A stretch of DNA of 64,000 nt from JBOFOR01 sp051654865 (GTDB lineage: Bacteria; Bacillota; Clostridia; Peptostreptococcales; Peptostreptococcaceae): assembly GCA_051654865.1 (NCBI GenBank), contig JBOFYV010000007.1, positions 1 to 64,000 of the forward strand. The letters are read 5' to 3'. A program made the translations under genes and the position numbers. A model generated the notes under the pieces. The model was not told the origin of the DNA. It saw only the letters and a program-made list of their open reading frames with translations, and searched no databases. Shown piece after piece: positions 59,192-64,000 of this stretch. Position 1 is the stretch's first letter. Each line of letters starts with the position of its first letter.

Positions 59192-61096
59192 ATGAATTTA
59201 AATACAATAGAAAAGCTTCAGCTAAATGAAGTAAAAGAATTAGTTAAAGTACACTGTGTAAGTAGTCTTGGAAAAGAGCTTGTAGATAAATTAAGTCCTA
59301 GCGGTAACACAAATATAGTAAGAAGAAGACTAAAAGAAAATGAAGAAGCTAGAAAAATACTAGAAAATAGTAACTATATTCCGTTAGAAGGACTATTTAA
59401 TATAACATCAACTATAGAAAAGGTTGAGAAGGGTATGATATTAGACCCTACAGAACTTATACGTATAGAAGATTTCTTAAGAGGTTGTAGAAAGATAAAA
59501 TCATTTATGGTTGATAAAGAATTTTACTCTCCTACATTAAGTTCATATGCACTAAATATTACAGAGTGCAAAAACATTGAAGAAGAAATATTATACAGTA
59601 TAAAAGGTAATAAAGTAGACTCTAATGCATCAAAAGAATTAAAAAAGATACGTAGAAACATTGAAGTATGTGAAAGTAAAATAAAAGAAAGAATAAATAA
59701 ATTTTTAACTTCAAGTGTAAATAAAAAATATATACAAGAATTTATAGTTAGTAAAAGAGATGATAGATATGTTGTGCCTATAAAAGCATCATATAAAAAT
59801 GAAGTAGATGGAGTTATACTTGATACATCATCTAAAGGTAATACCGTATTTATAGAGCCAAGAAGTATATCTAAGTTTAGTGTAGAACTTATAACTTTAA
59901 GGTCGGAGGAATTAATAGAAGAATACAAAATACTATCATACTTAACTGAGCTTGTATCTGAAAGAATAAATGAAATAAATCTAAATATGGAAATAATATC
60001 AGAATATGATTTAGTATTTGCAAAGGCTAAATTTAGCCAAAATACTAATGGTATTACACCTAAATTAAACAATAATGGATATATAAAAATCAAAAATGGA
60101 AAACACCCTCTTTTAAATAAAGATTGTGTACCTCTTAATGTTGAAATAGGAAAAAATTATAGAAGTTTAATAATTACAGGACCTAATGCAGGAGGAAAAA
60201 CAGTTGCATTAAAAACAGTGGGAATACTTACACTAATGGTACAATGTGGATTTGATATCTGTGCAAGTAAAGACACCGAGATGAGTGTGTTTGAAAAAGT
60301 ATTTGTTGATATAGGTGATAATCAAAGTATAAAAAATGCACTAAGTACTTTTTCATCCCACATAAAAAATATATCAGATATTTTAAAATCATCAAATAAA
60401 TCAACATTAGTATTATTTGATGAAATAGGTAGTGGAACTGAGCCCAATGAAGGTGCAGGACTTGCTATATCAATATTAGAAGAATTTTACCAAATGGGAT
60501 GTATAACAATAGCATCTACTCATTATGGAGAGATAAAAAAATTTGCAAACCTACATCCAGAGTTTGAAAATGCGGGTATGATGTTTGATAAAGAAACGCT
60601 AGAACCTATGTATAAGCTGACTATAGGAACTTCTGAAGATAGTAATGCGCTATTTATATCTAGAAAAATGGGTATAATGGAAAAAGTATTAAGACGTGCA
60701 AAAAAATATATAAATGATAGAGAATATAACCTAGAACGAGTAAAATTCACTAAAATATCATCAAATACTAATCCTGAAGATGATATTTTAGTAAATGAAA
60801 TGCCGATATATGATATTGGTGATAAAATAAAGCTATTAGATAAAGAAGATTTTGCAATTATATACAAGCCAGTAGATAAGTTTAACAACGTAGAAGTTTT
60901 ATACAAAGATGAATTTATAACTATAAATGTAAAAAAGGTTGAGTTGTTTTTAAAAGCTAAGGACTTATATCCACCAGGTTATGATTTAGATACATTATTT
61001 ACTAGTTATGAAGATAGAAAACTAGAAAAAGATATTAAAAGAGGATCTAAAAAAGCATTAAAGAAAATACAAAAAGAAATAAAAAATAAGAAATAA
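59192..61096 (+). CDS. MutS2-like ATPase lacking the Smr nuclease domain
   Basis: A 634-residue protein of the MutS2/MutS-like family. The MutS lever/clamp region is in residues 1-300, and the ABC-type ATPase has Walker A GPNAGGKT near 329, LFDEIGSGTEP near 410 and the ASTHYGEIKKFA switch near 440. MutS2 proteins are about 780 residues; this one lacks the C-terminal Smr endonuclease and KOW region, ending in YPPGYDLDTLF and a basic tail. It is probably a paralogue that binds DNA or stalled ribosomes without cutting. GAGGAG precedes the ATG. Confidence 0.85.
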   Translation: MNLNTIEKLQLNEVKELVKVHCVSSLGKELVDKLSPSGNTNIVRRRLKENEEARKILENSNYIPLEGLFNITSTIEKVEKGMILDPTELIRIEDFLRGCRKIKSFMVDKEFYSPTLSSYALNITECKNIEEEILYSIKGNKVDSNASKELKKIRRNIEVCESKIKERINKFLTSSVNKKYIQEFIVSKRDDRYVVPIKASYKNEVDGVILDTSSKGNTVFIEPRSISKFSVELITLRSEELIEEYKILSYLTELVSERINEINLNMEIISEYDLVFAKAKFSQNTNGITPKLNNNGYIKIKNGKHPLLNKDCVPLNVEIGKNYRSLIITGPNAGGKTVALKTVGILTLMVQCGFDICASKDTEMSVFEKVFVDIGDNQSIKNALSTFSSHIKNISDILKSSNKSTLVLFDEIGSGTEPNEGAGLAISILEEFYQMGCITIASTHYGEIKKFANLHPEFENAGMMFDKETLEPMYKLTIGTSEDSNALFISRKMGIMEKVLRRAKKYINDREYNLERVKFTKISSNTNPEDDILVNEMPIYDIGDKIKLLDKEDFAIIYKPVDKFNNVEVLYKDEFITINVKKVELFLKAKDLYPPGYDLDTLFTSYEDRKLEKDIKRGSKKALKKIQKEIKNKK

Positions 61097-61134
61097 ATAT
61101 GATATCTTAGTGTGATTCAATAGATATTATAGTA

Positions 61135-61175
61135 AAAAAGAGTAAATTTATTTAATAAGCTTACTCTTTTTTTGT
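61135..61175 (+). terminator. Terminator
   Basis: An 11-bp stem AAAAAGAGTAA / TTACTCTTTTT with T-run. Confidence 0.85.
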
Positions 61176-61250
61176 AATAAAAATATTATTATTATTTAAT
61201 TCAAATACTAACATAATATTGATACAAGTGGATATACATTGAATCCTATC

Positions 61251-61277
61251 ACATTTATAAAAAGTTAGCATATATAT
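61251..61277 (+). promoter_or_regulatory. Weak sigma-K-like promoter
   Basis: AC, 16 bases, CATATATAT. The CATA and spacing fit; the last two bases differ from the TA of the consensus, so this is a weak call. Confidence 0.25.
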
Positions 61278-61318
61278 ATACTAGATTAATTATATGATTA
61301 TTCTAATATATATATAAG

Positions 61319-63283
61319 ATGGTGATTAAAATTTCAAAGTCTAAAGGAATATTATCCAATTTAAAAAAAATCTTAATCTCTAGTGAAACAAATGTAGTTT
61401 CTTATGATGAATCGAGCAGAGATAAGGCTATTGTTGATGAAAATAATTATGATGACTCAGATATAAGCCTATCACTTGATCAAGCTATTACAAATGAGAC
61501 TCAAGTAAATACTGAGGAGTTAAAAGAATTCATAAATTCGGAGGTAAACATAAAAATTGATGAGGATACTTGTTTTGATGTGCTAGATACAAAAGGAAAT
61601 AGTTATTATACAACTGGAAAAAGAAAAATTCTTTTCAAGGTAGAAAAATACAAATTTAACTACCCAGTACCTAAATCTACAACACTATATTATTACCCCA
61701 ATTTACCTATAATACAAAGCTTAGAATATACAACAAAAACTAAAACGGATAAAACTAAAACTACTACAATAATTTGTAACAATCAGCAGGTAGATGTACC
61801 AATTGAATATGAGTATGATGAAGTTACATTTAAACCATATGTTTCTTATTCTGTTGCTCTTTATAATCAAAAACCATCGTGTTTAATTGATACATCTAAA
61901 GGGGATTTTGATATAAATAATTTAGATATCTACACATTAGAAAATGACTCTTTATTTTTAATACCATTTACAATGTGTTTTCCTAAACCTGCAAAAGTTT
62001 TTTATCCTTCAGATTATTTAGTTGAAGTTTCAATTGTAAATCCAATAGGAGGTAAAGTTTCCCCAGTTTGTGAATTTGATTCTTACTATCTATATGAGGT
62101 TGAAGTAATAATTGAGTTAACTATAGCTCAATCTGTAAATCTAAACACTATAAATATGGATACTCTAAATGTTTTAAATGCTAAATTAGATAAACCTTTT
62201 GGAAATACAATATTTACTCAATGTGAACTTGAATCTGTCACAGAAATTGATTTTTCAACATTAAATACATTAAATAATTCTAGAATTAGTACTGTGTATT
62301 TAGATTATAATATATTTGATTATCTTCCAAATCTGAGTATATTAAATATTTCGGGAACTAATGCAAATCAAAATACATCATCTAACTTTGCACATTTAAA
62401 TAATCTTCATAAATTAACTAGATTAATAGCAGCAGATAATAATTTTAATAATTACAATGGATTTAGCATACTTACAAATTTGGTAGGGAGTCTTACTGGT
62501 TTAAATCTAAATAATACATCTGATTTAGTTAATAATATCAGTGTATTAGGAGTACCTGATGGGGATATTTCACCTATTATGATATTTACTAATTTAATAA
62601 GACTAGATCTTTCTGGAAATAAATTGAGTAGTTTACCTGCGTCTATTAGTAGTCTTTCTAATTTAGTTAACTTAAATTTAAGTAATAACAACTTGATTTC
62701 ATTACCAACAGAGTTTTCTAGTCTTACAAACTTAAAATCATTAGATTTATCAAAGAATAAGATAGATGATTTGTCAGCTTTATATGGTCTTGATAATATA
62801 GAGTATTTAAACATAGCAGGTAATACTATAGATCCAAATATTATTGAAAATTTAAAGGTCACGATATTGGATTTTTCTAATAGTAACCTTAATAATCAAT
62901 CTCTAAATACATTGAAATTAGCTAGTACAGTAGAAACTCTTATAATTTCAGAAAATCATATATCTGATTTAACTCCATTAGGAGAATATAATATTGAGAT
63001 TATAGCTAAAAATCAAAGTTTCGATTATGGTACACTTAATAGTCAAGCAGGAGGAATATATATACTTGAGTTAGAAGATTTCTTACTAGATGAGCAAGGA
63101 TATGTTCCATGTATTAATTATATTTCAGATGAAGGTACTTGTGAACCTGTTGAAAGTTGTGATTGTATGAGTATAATATGGATAAATTTAAATCCTGTAA
63201 CTCAAGCTTATTTTACTTTCTCAAATGAAACTAATACTTTTGATGGGACGGTTACAGTCGAACTTACCTTGACTCAAGCATAG
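61319..63283 (+). CDS. Leucine-rich-repeat protein, possibly spore-surface
   Basis: A 654-residue protein with no signal peptide. Residues about 95-280 are beta-rich and unknown. Residues 310-560 carry leucine-rich repeats of the bacterial type (for example LIRLDLSGNKLSSLP and LVNLNLSNNNLISLP). A short Cys motif (CEPVESCDC) and a beta-strand tail follow. The start is uncertain: ATG 61319 has no ribosome binding site, GTG 61322 has none better, and GGTGAT at 61321-61326 would suit a start near 61331. A glycosyltransferase gene follows, as with spore-surface glycoproteins. The sporulation role is a guess. Confidence 0.6.
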   Translation: MVIKISKSKGILSNLKKILISSETNVVSYDESSRDKAIVDENNYDDSDISLSLDQAITNETQVNTEELKEFINSEVNIKIDEDTCFDVLDTKGNSYYTTGKRKILFKVEKYKFNYPVPKSTTLYYYPNLPIIQSLEYTTKTKTDKTKTTTIICNNQQVDVPIEYEYDEVTFKPYVSYSVALYNQKPSCLIDTSKGDFDINNLDIYTLENDSLFLIPFTMCFPKPAKVFYPSDYLVEVSIVNPIGGKVSPVCEFDSYYLYEVEVIIELTIAQSVNLNTINMDTLNVLNAKLDKPFGNTIFTQCELESVTEIDFSTLNTLNNSRISTVYLDYNIFDYLPNLSILNISGTNANQNTSSNFAHLNNLHKLTRLIAADNNFNNYNGFSILTNLVGSLTGLNLNNTSDLVNNISVLGVPDGDISPIMIFTNLIRLDLSGNKLSSLPASISSLSNLVNLNLSNNNLISLPTEFSSLTNLKSLDLSKNKIDDLSALYGLDNIEYLNIAGNTIDPNIIENLKVTILDFSNSNLNNQSLNTLKLASTVETLIISENHISDLTPLGEYNIEIIAKNQSFDYGTLNSQAGGIYILELEDFLLDEQGYVPCINYISDEGTCEPVESCDCMSIIWINLNPVTQAYFTFSNETNTFDGTVTVELTLTQA

Positions 63284-63295
63284 AAACATAATTTA

Positions 63296-63344
63296 AAATA
63301 AAAGTCTTCTATTATTTATAAAGATAGAAGACTTTTATTTTTAT
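63296..63344 (+). terminator. Terminator
   Basis: A 17-bp perfect stem with arms 63296-63312 and 63324-63340 and T-rich tail, between the repeat protein and the glycosyltransferase gene. Confidence 0.9.
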
Positions 63345-63355
63345 GAGGTGATTGT

Positions 63356-64000
63356 ATGATTAATAATGGATTTTCTATTATTACTGTAACTAATAGGAAA
63401 TATTGCATAGATAATATATTGAAAAACTACTATAATCAGATGTTTACTAATAAAGAACTTATTATTATTATTAACTCAGACTATATTGAAATAAGTGATT
63501 TTAGTAGATATACTAATGACTTAAATGTACGTATATTCAATAAATTAGGTAACGTCACACTAGGAGAATGCTTAAATTTTGCAATAGAAAAATGTAATTA
63601 TGACTTTATTGCAAAATTTGATGATGATGACTACTATGGCGTGTATTATATACAAGAAGCCTTTAATATATTTTCAAATAACAGTTGTGCAGTTGTAGGC
63701 AAAAGTAGAACGTATTATTATATAGAAAAAAATAATGAATTAATGTTAAAGAAAATAGGAAATGAAAATAAATATAGCAACTCTATAATGGGATCTACTA
63801 TTTGTTTTAAAAAAGAAGTTTATCAGAAGATAAAATTTAGACATATATCATCTAGGGAAGATTACTATTTTAATAAGGATTGTATAAATAGTGGGTACAG
63901 AATATTTTCATCATCTTCTTTTAATCATATTGTATTTAAGCATTCAGATGAATATAAACATACTTTTATGTCTAATATTGAGATACTAATGGGTAAATGT
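63356..64000 (+). CDS. Family 2 glycosyltransferase (3' end outside window)
   Basis: Open from ATG 63356, behind GAGGTGAT, to the window edge: 215 codons without a stop. The start FSIITVTNRKYCIDN, the metal-binding KFDDDDYYG near residue 86 and the ISSREDYYFNKDC catalytic-type stretch near 165 place it in the GT-A fold, GT2. It resembles transferases near spore-surface genes such as CgeD; the acceptor is unknown. It lies 72 bases after the leucine-rich-repeat gene, past a strong terminator, so it needs read-through or its own promoter. Confidence 0.82.
   Translation, partial: MINNGFSIITVTNRKYCIDNILKNYYNQMFTNKELIIIINSDYIEISDFSRYTNDLNVRIFNKLGNVTLGECLNFAIEKCNYDFIAKFDDDDYYGVYYIQEAFNIFSNNSCAVVGKSRTYYYIEKNNELMLKKIGNENKYSNSIMGSTICFKKEVYQKIKFRHISSREDYYFNKDCINSGYRIFSSSSFNHIVFKHSDEYKHTFMSNIEILMGKC

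Noticed and set aside
1..64000. CRISPR arrays, tRNA or rRNA genes, insertion sequences
   Set aside because: I found no regularly spaced direct repeats, no tRNA-like or rRNA segments and no transposase frames in the window.

Overview
The window is a stretch of low-G+C (roughly 27-30 percent) Firmicute chromosome. Gene content points to an anaerobic, spore-forming member of the Clostridia, probably Peptostreptococcaceae (Clostridioides, Romboutsia, Paraclostridium and relatives). The signs are a T-box controlled tyrS, a pyroglutamate cluster with biotin proteins, a SgtA-like glycosyltransferase, several ferredoxin-type proteins, frequent TTG starts, and promoter matches to the sporulation sigma factors H and K plus Spo0A boxes. 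The genus is my inference. I see no rRNA, tRNA, CRISPR array, transposase or prophage. The window opens inside a membrane gene and closes inside a glycosyltransferase.

Layout. 1-4 kb: end of an ABC-exporter-like permease, a two-helix membrane protein, an acyl-CoA thioesterase, a lysophospholipase-like hydrolase and a secreted DUF1002 protein. 4.4-8 kb: a heterodimeric multidrug ABC exporter with one degenerate nucleotide site. 8-9.3 kb: two unknown leftward genes behind a sigma-K-like promoter and a 24-bp inverted repeat. 9.5-11.5 kb: an HsdR-N-like protein with a His/Cys tail, a candidate small RNA, and a second primary-type sigma factor behind a sigma-H-like promoter. 11.7-14.4 kb: a cobalamin/siderophore-type ABC importer. 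14.5-19 kb: two adjacent dynamin-like GTPases and a glycosyltransferase. 19.5-20.5 kb: a FeoB-derived pseudo-GTPase. 21-29.5 kb: DUF2232 protein, glycerophosphodiesterase, T-box and tyrS, Fe-S aldo/keto reductase, CNNM/CBS transporter, EamA exporter and an Fe-S protein. 29.8-34 kb: a frameshifted nhaA and the TldD/TldE protease pair. 34-44.5 kb: assorted metabolic genes. 44.6-49 kb: an RND permease and its TetR regulator with a likely operator. 49-50.4 kb: an exported glucosaminidase and a small exported protein. 50.7-56.3 kb: pxpB-pxpC-accB-accC-pxpA-NRAMP-like operon. 56.5-64 kb: Cys-rich putative spore protein, MATE pump, short MutS2 paralogue with an odd leader, a leucine-rich-repeat protein and a glycosyltransferase.

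How the genes work together. The clearest multi-gene system is the pxp operon. It encodes every domain of a urea-carboxylase-type enzyme as separate chains, next to a LamB/YcsF protein and a NRAMP-fold transporter that has lost its metal ligands. This suggests uptake and biotin-linked opening of 5-oxoproline or a related lactam. A looser theme is sporulation: three leftward genes of unknown or unusual type (8.7, 20.5 and 56.8 kb) carry AC-N16/17-CATAnnnTA promoters typical of sigma K, and the leucine-rich-repeat gene carries a weaker match. Most convergent gene pairs are separated by strong bidirectional hairpin terminators.
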